Shown here piece after piece: positions 6,665 through 12,380 of a stretch of 31,591 nucleotides of DNA (position 1 is its first letter; every line of letters starts with the position of its first letter). Location of the stretch: the IMG/VR virus record IMGVR_UViG_3300025634_000008, positions 1 through 31,591 of that record. One strand, given 5' to 3'. Source of the DNA: a virus. Both the position numbers and the translations under genes were made by a program. The notes below the pieces were generated by a model. The model searched no databases. It was not told the origin of the DNA and saw only the letters and a program-made list of their open reading frames with translations.

Positions 6665-6972
6665 TAGTGGTGGAAAAGTCTCCAGACGGCGATGGCGAGG
6701 ACCCAAAGCGTGAAGATGCCGGCGGTCGGGTAGAGCACCCACGGAACGCCGCGCTCGAACAGCCAGATCGACGCGGCCTCGAGCGGTGTTTCCTGGCGTT
6801 CTGAGGCGCGCCAGCCGGGGCGAACGGTGATGACGAAGCGAGAGGTGATTGGCAGGGTAACGCGCGCGTCAGCGGGGCCGCGATAGGCCGCAACGCCTTC
6901 GCGCTGGAACCGTCGGCGGTTGGCGGCAAGCTCGACGCGCGTCACGTCGGCCGGGCTGAGTAGCTGTCTCAT
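6664..6972 (-). CDS. Hypothetical membrane-anchored protein (102 aa)
   Basis: A soluble N-terminal part (MRQLLSPADVTRVELAANRR, then ITSRFVITVRPGWRAS) is followed by a C-terminal hydrophobic helix (VLYPTAGIFTLWVLAIAVW) ending in RLFHH, so it is probably tail-anchored. It overlaps the upstream gene by ATGA and the initiator by TAATG. It may tether replication to the membrane, but nothing in the sequence proves this. Confidence 0.6.
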   Translation of the reverse strand: MRQLLSPADVTRVELAANRRRFQREGVAAYRGPADARVTLPITSRFVITVRPGWRASERQETPLEAASIWLFERGVPWVLYPTAGIFTLWVLAIAVWRLFHH

Positions 6973-7223
6973 GGGCGCGCCGGGATTTCAGCGTCGGGAA
7001 CCCACGTCGCCGATGAGACTTTGATTTTACCGGGCTGGGAAAAGAAGTCTAGGTTCCACGCGTACATCGCGTCGGGAGCGCCGCCCGGTACGAGCAATCC
7101 ATCGGGGTCGTGCATCACGATGAATCGCGAGGGTGAAAAGTCCGCAAGGCATCCATCGTAAGGACCGCCGACGAGGAGCACTTTTTGACCGACTTCGGGG
7201 AGCGCGGTTGAATAAGCTTGCAT
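6969..7223 (-). CDS. Hypothetical protein (84 aa)
   Basis: Starts at ATG 7221-7223 (MQAYSTALPEVGQKVLLVGG), which overlaps the upstream stop as TGATG. The PYDG.....PSRFIVMHD pattern suggests a small beta-barrel-like fold. No catalytic motif is visible. The longer frame extending to 7352 is the upstream gene read out of frame. Confidence 0.6.
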   Translation of the reverse strand: MQAYSTALPEVGQKVLLVGGPYDGCLADFSPSRFIVMHDPDGLLVPGGAPDAMYAWNLDFFSQPGKIKVSSATWVPDAEIPARP

Positions 7224-7414
7224 CACGCTGCTCTCCCGCCGATGAGAATCGTTGCATCGAAGGGGAAGGCCGTCTTGCAGACGCAGCAGGCTTTGCCCCA
7301 CGCATCGAACGGCGTAGCGATGCCCGCGAACCGCTCGACGGCGGCAACGCATCTCGGCTGGCGGCAGACCACTTCGCGGCCTCTAGGCGTGAGTTTGAAT
7401 CCGATGACCGTCAT
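7223..7414 (-). CDS. Small cysteine-containing protein (63 aa)
   Basis: MTVIGFKLTPRGREVVCRQP is followed by a helix and GKACCVCKTAFPFDA, so two cysteine clusters could bind zinc. Its start overlaps the upstream small gene (ATGA) and its stop overlaps the next start (TGATG). Function unknown. Confidence 0.55.
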   Translation of the reverse strand: MTVIGFKLTPRGREVVCRQPRCVAAVERFAGIATPFDAWGKACCVCKTAFPFDATILIGGRAA

Positions 7415-7581
7415 GGGTTGGACTCTCGTTCGCTGCGGATTAGAGACAAAGCAATGTCGGTTCCGACCATGATGGCGCGAAGCCGAACCTCAATCGTCTC
7501 TTTGTCAGAGCCGTCTATGCCGGACAGCGTGTCGATGGAATCGCCCATCTTGAATCGCTTTATGAGTTCGTAGTCGCTCAT
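7411..7581 (-). CDS. Small hypothetical protein (56 aa)
   Basis: An unbroken reading frame from ATG 7579-7581 (MSDYELIKRFKMGDSIDTLS) to TGA 7411, with ATGA overlaps at both ends. It is acidic and helical, ending in IRSERESNP. It fills what would otherwise be a 165-base hole in a fully packed operon. Family unknown. Confidence 0.6.
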   Translation of the reverse strand: MSDYELIKRFKMGDSIDTLSGIDGSDKETIEVRLRAIMVGTDIALSLIRSERESNP

Positions 7582-8333
7582 GCGCTTGCGGTCTCCTTGG
7601 GCTTGGTGCGAGTGTTGATGGCGCCGTAAAGCTCCCGCAACTGCGGGTAGGTAAGCTTGGCCGACGTCGGGTTGGTGCCATCGAGGCAGTCCGCGCCGAA
7701 CAGCTCGTACATCAGCTCGCGGTACAGCGAATCGCTCATGTGCCGCTCGGCCTTCAGGGCGTGGACCGATGCGAGCCCGTTCTTCCGTTTCGCCTCGTCG
7801 TCTTGCGGCGGAGCGGTTTGCTTGGCGCGAGGCTCGTCCTCGGGGATCTCCTCGGCTGGCGTGTCCTTGTAGCCGGCCAAGACGACGATAAAGCCAAGAA
7901 CCGAACGGAGCGCCTTGCTCGTCGCCCTAGTCTGGGCCATCGAGCGCAACGCGTAACCGTCGCGGTTGTTCCATGTCTTTTCGCTGCGCGTGCATTGCGC
8001 CTCGGCGGCACCGATATCCATGCCTTGCGCGTTCCGAATCACGACGCGCGCCTCCCAACCGTCGCTCGTTTCGCGCGTCCATTCGCAGAACGGCGTGACG
8101 CGGGTCATCGCTCCGAGCGTTTGCCATCCGGCGACTTCGATGAACTCGCGGCCTTGAATCTTTTTGACGAGGCCCTTGGATTGCACGACGGCCTTGAGCG
8201 CGTCGGCGACCTTCACGGCTTGCGAGATAACGTCGGCCGGATCGCCGCTGAACAGCGAGACATTCGCTGGCGGTTGTATCTCGTCGCGGACGGCTAATGC
8301 GCGATGGTCGGCGTCGATAATGTCGGTGGTCAT
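7578..8333 (-). CDS. Phage recombination-associated (putative ssDNA-annealing) protein
   Basis: The core (VKVADALKAVVQSKGLVKKI, then IEVAGWQTLGAMTRVTPFCEW, NAQGMDIGAAEAQCTR and GYALRSMAQTRATSKALR) resembles a protein family I know from phages of high-GC bacteria that sits beside RecB-like nucleases. I infer a single-strand annealing or mediator role comparable to RecT/Erf/Rad52 types, without assigning a subfamily. The C-terminal third is a charged linker plus SLYRELMYELFG. The start at ATG 8331-8333 has GGAG upstream and an ATGA overlap. The nuclease gene two positions upstream would supply the single-stranded end. Confidence 0.65.
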   Translation of the reverse strand: MTTDIIDADHRALAVRDEIQPPANVSLFSGDPADVISQAVKVADALKAVVQSKGLVKKIQGREFIEVAGWQTLGAMTRVTPFCEWTRETSDGWEARVVIRNAQGMDIGAAEAQCTRSEKTWNNRDGYALRSMAQTRATSKALRSVLGFIVVLAGYKDTPAEEIPEDEPRAKQTAPPQDDEAKRKNGLASVHALKAERHMSDSLYRELMYELFGADCLDGTNPTSAKLTYPQLRELYGAINTRTKPKETASA

Positions 8334-8560
8334 ATCCACTCTCCATGCGGTCGAATGTGTTTCGAGGGAGTATCGTTCAGCCACGAATCAACGTGCTTGC
8401 CGCACCGAACGCGGCACGGAGCGTAGACGCTGCCCATGCAAACGTAGGCGTCGATGTGCGCGAAGAACGGGTCGCCGCAACGAAGGCAACGGCGGTGCTC
8501 CGGGTGCTCCGCGATCCACGCATCGCGCAGCGGCAGCAGAACGTCGACGGCATCATGCAT
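8330..8560 (-). CDS. Small zinc-binding protein (76 aa)
   Basis: MHDAVDVLLPLRDAWIAEHP leads into HRRCLRCGDPFFAHIDAYVC and CRVRCGKHVD: five cysteines plus histidines that could coordinate one or two zinc ions. It lies between the nuclease and the recombination protein genes and overlaps both (8 and 4 bases), suggesting it belongs to that module. No known family recognised. Confidence 0.6.
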   Translation of the reverse strand: MHDAVDVLLPLRDAWIAEHPEHRRCLRCGDPFFAHIDAYVCMGSVYAPCRVRCGKHVDSWLNDTPSKHIRPHGEWI

Positions 8561-9311
8561 TGACGGCCTCCTGGTAAGCGCCGTTGCGCGGGCATTTAAC
8601 GACTTGGCAACCCCGGCATCTCCAAGATTCGCTCGCTTTCGCGTCACCTTCCGGCTCGACGTCGCCCAACGCGGCGCTCAGGCGAGCCCACTCCTCGGCA
8701 GCATCGAATGCGTAGTCTATGGGGTCGTAAGCGTCTTGGCGCATCTTCTCGTTTTGCTGGCCGCGACGGTTTGCGACGGCAGGGCCGAACGTCACGATCA
8801 ACGCCTCATCGGCGCCGTCGTCGGCTAGCGCATACGTCACGGCTTGAAGCACTTGGTAGAACGCGCGCTCATGCGGCGGGTCGAGAACGCCCGACCAGTA
8901 CGTCGATTTGAACTCCACGACGCCGGTCGTACCTCCCGGGACATTGAAGCGCAGGTCGATATGCCCGCGGATGCCCTTGTACGCCACCTCCTGCTCGCAC
9001 GCCACTTCGTAGCCGTCGCGTTCCAGCGAAGCGGCCAACAGCGCAGCGAGCCAGGCCCCATAGACGGTGCCTATGTCGAACCGCGAAATCTGGGTGTCTG
9101 AGTCGATGACCTCGGGGTTGCCGTGGAGATCGTTCCACAATTTCCTGACGCAAGCGCCGGCATCACTAACGCGAAGACTCACGGCGGGCGTGCGTTCGCC
9201 GTGGGGCGTTAGCAGCGACGGAGCAATGGCGTTCCACTTCGAGATGGCGACGGCGCGAAGGTCGGGATCGAGAGACGCTTCGCGGATGCGCCCAACAGCG
9301 TCGATGCTCAT
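8553..9311 (-). CDS. Cas4/RecB-like PD-(D/E)XK exonuclease with Fe-S cysteines
   Basis: The nuclease core is seen as HIDLRF (D119), VVEFKS (E133, K135) and YQVLQAVTYA (the QxxxY motif). One cysteine before the core (ACVRKLW, C54) and three after it (RCRGCQVVKCP: C232, C235, C240) match the 1+3 cysteine arrangement that holds a 4Fe-4S cluster in Cas4 and AddB-type nucleases. The role would be 5'-end resection of DNA to feed recombination or replication. At 252 residues it is a normal phage length. No CRISPR or cas genes are nearby. The start is ATG 9309-9311 with ATGA coupling. Confidence 0.8.
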   Translation of the reverse strand: MSIDAVGRIREASLDPDLRAVAISKWNAIAPSLLTPHGERTPAVSLRVSDAGACVRKLWNDLHGNPEVIDSDTQISRFDIGTVYGAWLAALLAASLERDGYEVACEQEVAYKGIRGHIDLRFNVPGGTTGVVEFKSTYWSGVLDPPHERAFYQVLQAVTYALADDGADEALIVTFGPAVANRRGQQNEKMRQDAYDPIDYAFDAAEEWARLSAALGDVEPEGDAKASESWRCRGCQVVKCPRNGAYQEAVNA

Positions 9312-9643
9312 GCTGCTGGTGCCCCGTAGCGGAAGGCCGGGGTGCCGTCCGCGTAGAGAGCGCCGCAACCCATGCAGCGACCGCACGGATAGCCCGCGTC
9401 GTCAACAAGCTCGCCGCAGCACTGCGGGCACGGCAGACGCTCGGGCTTGGCGACGACGCGCCGATCGCGCGGCTTGAAGTCGCGAGCCCACTGCCCGATG
9501 AGCGTTTGGACCAAGAACGGTTCGATCTCGAGAATGTTGTGGTAGAACCGCAGGGCCGCTTGATAGCGGTCCAGCGCGTGGTCCGACTCCGACTCGGCAG
9601 CGTAGGCTTGCATCGCGGCCTCTATTTGTGGTACAGGTGTCAT
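9308..9643 (-). CDS. Zinc-ribbon protein (111 aa)
   Basis: The start at ATG 9641-9643 has one of the strongest ribosome sites in the operon (GGAAGGA about 8 bases before). The N-terminal two thirds is helical (YQAALRFYHNILEIEPFLVQ). The C-terminal part has CPQCCGEL and CGRCMGCGA, a clear zinc ribbon. It overlaps the Cas4-like nuclease gene. The fresh ribosome site suggests the nuclease module is translated independently of the genes upstream. Confidence 0.65.
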   Translation of the reverse strand: MTPVPQIEAAMQAYAAESESDHALDRYQAALRFYHNILEIEPFLVQTLIGQWARDFKPRDRRVVAKPERLPCPQCCGELVDDAGYPCGRCMGCGALYADGTPAFRYGAPAA

Positions 9644-9921
9644 TGTTGGTTCCTTCCGTAGTGGGTGGGGACAGCAAAAGGGGGCTGTGCGGAAACGCGC
9701 GGCCCTCTGCCATTTGAGCGCGCACTCGCATCGGCCAAAGGAGAAAGACCGATGCGAGGCGCGCTGATGCCGCGGGGGCTCAATCCGCGGACGAGGTTGC
9801 CGGTCACGGACGGCGGTTGCAACGCAACCTGAAGCCGCGCTACGCCACCATCGCGGTGCCGCTCGTCGAGCTTCCCGGCGCTGGAAGAATCGTAGACCAG
9901 CGCGACCGGAGAGGAAATCAT
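9640..9921 (-). CDS. Doubtful ORF (93 aa) over a hairpin-rich segment
   Basis: The ATG (9919-9921) and TGA (9640-9642) both form ATGA overlaps with real neighbours, which supports translation. The product (MISSPVALVYDSSSAGKLDE..., then Ser/Arg/Pro-rich) has no recognisable domain, and the DNA holds several strong inverted repeats. Either a poorly conserved gene or a structured element that happens to be open. Confidence 0.4.
   Translation of the reverse strand: MISSPVALVYDSSSAGKLDERHRDGGVARLQVALQPPSVTGNLVRGLSPRGISAPRIGLSPLADASARSNGRGPRVSAQPPFAVPTHYGRNQQ
9725..9829. other. Cluster of perfect inverted repeats
   Basis: Three hairpins in 105 bases: a 10-bp stem CTCGCATCGG/CCGATGCGAG (9725-9734 and 9749-9758) with a 14-base loop containing GGAG; CCGCGG repeated at 9770-9775 and 9785-9790 (stem 6, loop 9); and GGTTGC-AAC-GCAACC (9815-9829). 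No T-run follows, so they are not ordinary terminators. Confidence 0.6.
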
Positions 9922-10436
9922 GCTGCCCTCGAAGGGCGCGCCGCGTCTCTATTACGCAGGCACACTCGGCAAGAGCGATATTGATGTCTTGGGCCACGAT
10001 GACCGACGTAAGTATTCTCGGGGGTGAATCCGTGGCCGTATTTGCAATGAGTCTTTAGAACGCGAGTTTTCCCGACTCCAAGCGCGTTCCGGTTTCCGTG
10101 CGGAGCACCAACGCGTTCGGCCGGGTGATCGAGCAGATAATCCATCGCGGCGCGTCGCCGTTGGCTCATGTAAGGGTAAAACCAAAAGACGATATTTCTT
10201 ATTGAGGACCATTTTCCGCAGTGCCATCTATAGCTGGTTTTCCAGTGTTCCTTGCGACGTTTCTGGGTGTAGATTGCCCCGCATCCAACAATCGACTTAA
10301 AGCGATCAATTGTGTCGCGGTCTGTTCCAGTCACCGAAAGCGAGCGTTGCCAGCGACTATCTTTGCCGCCGTTAGTGCACACTGCGGAGCCTTCGCCCTC
10401 AAAGAACCCCGCTGCCCAAGCTATATCTTGGGTCAC
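9918..10436 (-). CDS. LAGLIDADG-type homing endonuclease with C-terminal zinc module
   Basis: AWAAGFFEGEGSA (residues 6-18) is a single LAGLIDADG motif with the catalytic acidic residue, so the enzyme would act as a dimer. The C-terminus has CKYGHGFTPENTYV...CRVC (C131, H135, C156, C159), the metal-binding pattern often seen in HNH proteins of high-GC phages; the two together are an unusual pairing. The GTG start overlaps the upstream stop (GTGA), so this is a free-standing gene, not one inside an intron. A perfect 6-bp hairpin (CCCAAG-CTATAT-CTTGGG, 10415-10432) covers the first codons and could limit translation. Confidence 0.8.
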   Translation of the reverse strand: MTQDIAWAAGFFEGEGSAVCTNGGKDSRWQRSLSVTGTDRDTIDRFKSIVGCGAIYTQKRRKEHWKTSYRWHCGKWSSIRNIVFWFYPYMSQRRRAAMDYLLDHPAERVGAPHGNRNALGVGKTRVLKTHCKYGHGFTPENTYVGHRGPRHQYRSCRVCLRNRDAARPSRAA

Positions 10437-10732
10437 GCTGCGCGCAATCTCCGTGTCTCGAAAATTCGAGCTAGATCGGGCTCGTTGGACATTATCAAGC
10501 GCGCATAATATGACCTAAAGTTATTATTAAGCCGATAGTCGTCGCCGTGAGTTTGAACCCACAGGTCCCACCGAGCGCGTTCGTACAGCATCGCGATACC
10601 AACGCGCTTCTTGCCAGCCTCGCGGGCTTGGCGTGCGAGCGACACCAGCGCGTAGTAGACGGCCGGGTTCGCCTGGTGAAACTCCCAGAACCGTTGCTCT
10701 ATGCTCTTGTCGAAAAGCGTCGGCTCAGTCAC
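10433..10732 (-). CDS. Conserved phage early protein (99 aa)
   Basis: The pattern IEQRFWEFHQANPAVYYALV, RQAREAGKKRVGIAMLYERARWD and YRLNNNFRSYYARLIMSNEPDLARIF is one I recognise as recurring in temperate phage early regions with no assigned function. GTG start with a GTGA overlap to the excisionase-like gene. No catalytic residues or cysteines; mostly helical. Confidence 0.75.
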   Translation of the reverse strand: MTEPTLFDKSIEQRFWEFHQANPAVYYALVSLARQAREAGKKRVGIAMLYERARWDLWVQTHGDDYRLNNNFRSYYARLIMSNEPDLARIFETRRLRAA

Positions 10733-10980
10733 GCGCGTCTCCGCTCTAGCTCGAATACGTTCCGGTTCTTCGGCAACGTCTCGGCCTCGATGAACGCACG
10801 AACGGCGCGGGCTGGAATCCGGTACTGCACCCCGATGCGAAACGCGCCGGGAATCTTTGCCGTCGCGAGCAGTTCGCTGGCCTTGGTGCGCTCGCAGCCG
10901 AGGATTTCCGCAACGTCGCGAGGCGTCAACAGCATTTCGTCCGGCACGTCTGGCGTCAAAGCCGAGATCGGAGCGCGCAT
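10729..10980 (-). CDS. Excisionase-like helix-turn-helix protein
   Basis: MLLTPRDVAEILGCERTKAS followed by AYRI/YRIPARAVRAFIEAE-type residues is the MerR/excisionase family fold (helix-turn-helix 17): TPRDVAEILG recognition helix pair, then the wing with RIGVQYRIP. At 83 residues it is the usual size. It may be the phage Xis, which would bind attP arms and direct excision by the integrase at 12377-13480, or a transcription regulator. The ATG lies directly after the TAA of the upstream small gene. Confidence 0.75.
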   Translation of the reverse strand: MRAPISALTPDVPDEMLLTPRDVAEILGCERTKASELLATAKIPGAFRIGVQYRIPARAVRAFIEAETLPKNRNVFELERRRA

Positions 10981-11139
10981 TTAGTGCTTCTGGCCGGTGA
11001 GAATGTAGCGGGCGACGCCAGCGTTGCGAGCCTGTTGCGGCGTCAGCGAATCATCGTTGCTGGTGCGCGCCATCTCTTGAGCGCGCGCTTTAATCTTGCG
11101 TAGCTCGCCAAGTTCAGCGATTATCTCGGCGTCAGTCAT
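10981..11139 (-). CDS. Small hypothetical protein (52 aa)
   Basis: MTDAEIIAELGELRKIKARA, then AQEMARTSNDDSLTPQQARN and a C-terminal GVARYILTGQKH. It is helical and charged. Its ATG overlaps the upstream stop (ATGA) and its TAA abuts the excisionase-like start. Function unknown. Confidence 0.6.
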   Translation of the reverse strand: MTDAEIIAELGELRKIKARAQEMARTSNDDSLTPQQARNAGVARYILTGQKH

Positions 11140-11390
11140 GCGTGTTTACGCTCCGTGCGGGCGATGGAGTGACACAGCGCGACAAGGCACGCCGTGATAG
11201 CTTGATTAAAGCGTTCACGCTCTGCGGCAAGGGCGCGTTCGTGTTGCGCCTGGCGAGCGTTGAATTTGCGAATGTCGTCGAGGAGTGCTTGCGCGTTCAT
11301 AACGGGCGCAGCGTCGATCGTAAACGGACGCTCCGGCTTTCCCGGCGCTAATGATACAAACGGCTCGGCGTGAGGTACGCTCGAAGGCAT
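11136..11390 (-). CDS. Hypothetical coiled-coil protein (84 aa)
   Basis: After an N-terminal flexible part comes MNAQALLDDIRKFNARQAQH, then ERALAAERERFNQAITACLV: a long amphipathic helix. The internal Met at residue 31 is an alternative start. It is the second gene of the leftward operon after the Cro-like protein. No known motif. Confidence 0.55.
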   Translation of the reverse strand: MPSSVPHAEPFVSLAPGKPERPFTIDAAPVMNAQALLDDIRKFNARQAQHERALAAERERFNQAITACLVALCHSIARTERKHA

Positions 11391-11392
11391 GA

Positions 11393-11590
11393 TTAGGCCG
11401 CGACCTCCACCATGTCATGGAGTTCCTCGAATACGCTCATTAATTTGAGCAGATGAACTCCACCTGGTCGACGTAGCCCACGCCGCCAGCGTCCTACCGT
11501 CGCTTCGGATACGCCGACAGCCGCGGCGATTTGCACATCGCTGAGGCGTCTTTTCTTGGCACATTTCTGAAGGGCGGCTGCAATAGTCAT
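11393..11590 (-). CDS. Cro-like XRE-family HTH regulator
   Basis: LSDVQIAAAVGVSEATVGRW is a textbook helix-turn-helix (residues about 16-35), followed by a basic RRGLRRPGG turn and a helical dimerisation tail. At 65 residues it has the size of Cro proteins. It is the first gene of the leftward early operon and divergent from the CI-like repressor, so it probably shuts off repressor synthesis. Its promoter's -10 ends only about 10 bases from the ATG, so the message would be nearly leaderless. Confidence 0.8.
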   Translation of the reverse strand: MTIAAALQKCAKKRRLSDVQIAAAVGVSEATVGRWRRGLRRPGGVHLLKLMSVFEELHDMVEVAA

Positions 11591-11599
11591 CTCCAGACC

Positions 11600-11628
11600 A
11601 CATTACCAAATGGCGCGCGTTTTGGCAA
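11600..11628 (-). promoter_or_regulatory. Leftward early promoter
   Basis: On the minus strand TTGCCA (11623-11628) and TAATGT (11600-11605) are 17 bases apart, a near-consensus sigma70 promoter for the Cro-like gene and the early operon. Confidence 0.7.
11606..11625. promoter_or_regulatory. Candidate operator dyad in the lysogeny switch
   Basis: CCAAA-tg-GCGCGC-gt-TTTGG is symmetric at 16 of 20 positions and covers the leftward spacer, overlapping the -35 of both promoters. It is a good candidate site for the CI-like and Cro-like proteins. Confidence 0.55.
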
Positions 11629-11650
11629 GCCCTTAGGCACGCCTTTTAAT
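11622..11650 (+). promoter_or_regulatory. Rightward repressor/integrase promoter
   Basis: TTGGCA (11622-11627) and TTTAAT (11645-11650) are 17 bases apart. The -35 overlaps the leftward -35 by five bases, so the two polymerases should exclude each other. The predicted start leaves about 7-8 bases before the repressor ATG. Confidence 0.65.
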
Positions 11651-11664
11651 TTTAGAGTCGAGAG

Positions 11665-12090
11665 ATGGCGCAGAGCGAAGAAAAGAATCCCGCCGACAGC
11701 GGGCAGGAGACGTTTTACCAGCGGTTCTCCCGCATCGTGGAGGGGTCGGGTCTATCGGATACCGATATCGGCTCGATTATGGGCCTGAGCGCCGCGAACG
11801 TCGGGCGCGTTAAGAGCGGACAACGAAAGTCGATTCGGCTCGACGCGGGCTTACGGCTCTGCTCGAAGCTCGATCTGGACCCGTGGGATCTTGCGTTCGG
11901 ACGGCCTAGGCCGAGCGCGTCTTCCGACGTCCAATTGGAATCACATTTGCCGGAAGGCCCGTTTGCTGAAGCGGTGCGGGGACTTCAGTCCGAGATCGAT
12001 TCGGTTCGGGAGATAGCCGAGCAGGCTCAGGCTCTCGCGGAGGAGGCAGCAAAGCCATCACGGCAGCGCGGGCGTGGTAAAAGCGCGTGA
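11665..12090 (+). CDS. CI-like XRE-family repressor
   Basis: The helix-turn-helix region is LSDTDIGSIMGLSAANVGRV (about residues 30-50), followed by KSGQRKSIRLDAGLRLCSKL, typical of the XRE fold. The C-terminal half is an extended coiled coil (EAVRGLQSEIDSVREIAEQA) ending in a basic tail. There is no S24 self-cleaving protease domain, so induction would not follow the RecA cleavage route of lambda CI. At 141 residues it is short for a CI. It is the first gene of the rightward lysogeny operon. Confidence 0.75.
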   Translation: MAQSEEKNPADSGQETFYQRFSRIVEGSGLSDTDIGSIMGLSAANVGRVKSGQRKSIRLDAGLRLCSKLDLDPWDLAFGRPRPSASSDVQLESHLPEGPFAEAVRGLQSEIDSVREIAEQAQALAEEAAKPSRQRGRGKSA

Positions 12091-12157
12091 GCGACCCGTT
12101 AAGGCCATCGTCCAAAGCGAACATAGGTTCGATTATACACCCCGCAACCTTCTAGGT

Positions 12158-12175
12158 CGTAAGGACCATCTTACG
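12158..12175 (+). promoter_or_regulatory. Hairpin before the leader peptide
   Basis: CGTAAG-GACCAT-CTTACG is a perfect 6-bp stem immediately upstream of the GGAG ribosome site for the 10-codon leader, followed by GAGTTTTT. It could be a weak terminator limiting read-through from the repressor into the integrase, or a translational control element. Confidence 0.45.
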
Positions 12176-12186
12176 GAGTTTTTGGC

Positions 12187-12219
12187 ATGAATACAACTAA
12201 GCGTCTGGTTATTTTATGA
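12187..12219 (+). CDS. Possible leader peptide (10 aa)
   Basis: MNTTKRLVIL has a proper GGAG ribosome site at good spacing, and its TGA overlaps the ATG of the next gene (ATGA). The next gene has no site of its own, so this peptide may serve to couple its translation. Confidence 0.4.
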   Translation: MNTTKRLVIL

Positions 12220-12380
12220 CACAACGCGAGAGGAACGTGCTACTCGCCGCCGCGGGGCTCGGGTTTCTCTTTGCCGGACTGTTCGCGGTCGATCGGCTGT
12301 GGGGTGGCGTCATTGCCTTTCTCATCCTGTTGGCGATCGGCGTGTGGTCGCGAGAACAAATCCCTCTGCCGCCTCGGTGA
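12216..12380 (+). CDS. Small two-helix membrane protein (54 aa)
   Basis: MTQRERNVLLAAAGLGFLFA continues into two hydrophobic segments (about residues 8-24 and 28-43) with a short DRLWGG turn and a SREQIPLPPR tail. It is coupled to the leader upstream and to the integrase downstream (GTGA). A small membrane protein between repressor and integrase might act in superinfection exclusion, a common job for prophage-expressed membrane proteins; this is context only. Confidence 0.6.
   Translation: MTQRERNVLLAAAGLGFLFAGLFAVDRLWGGVIAFLILLAIGVWSREQIPLPPR

Noticed and set aside
6664-6742. Longer N-terminus of the replication initiator
   Set aside because: The extra 26 codons are the upstream gene read out of frame; the TAATG junction fixes the start at 6664.
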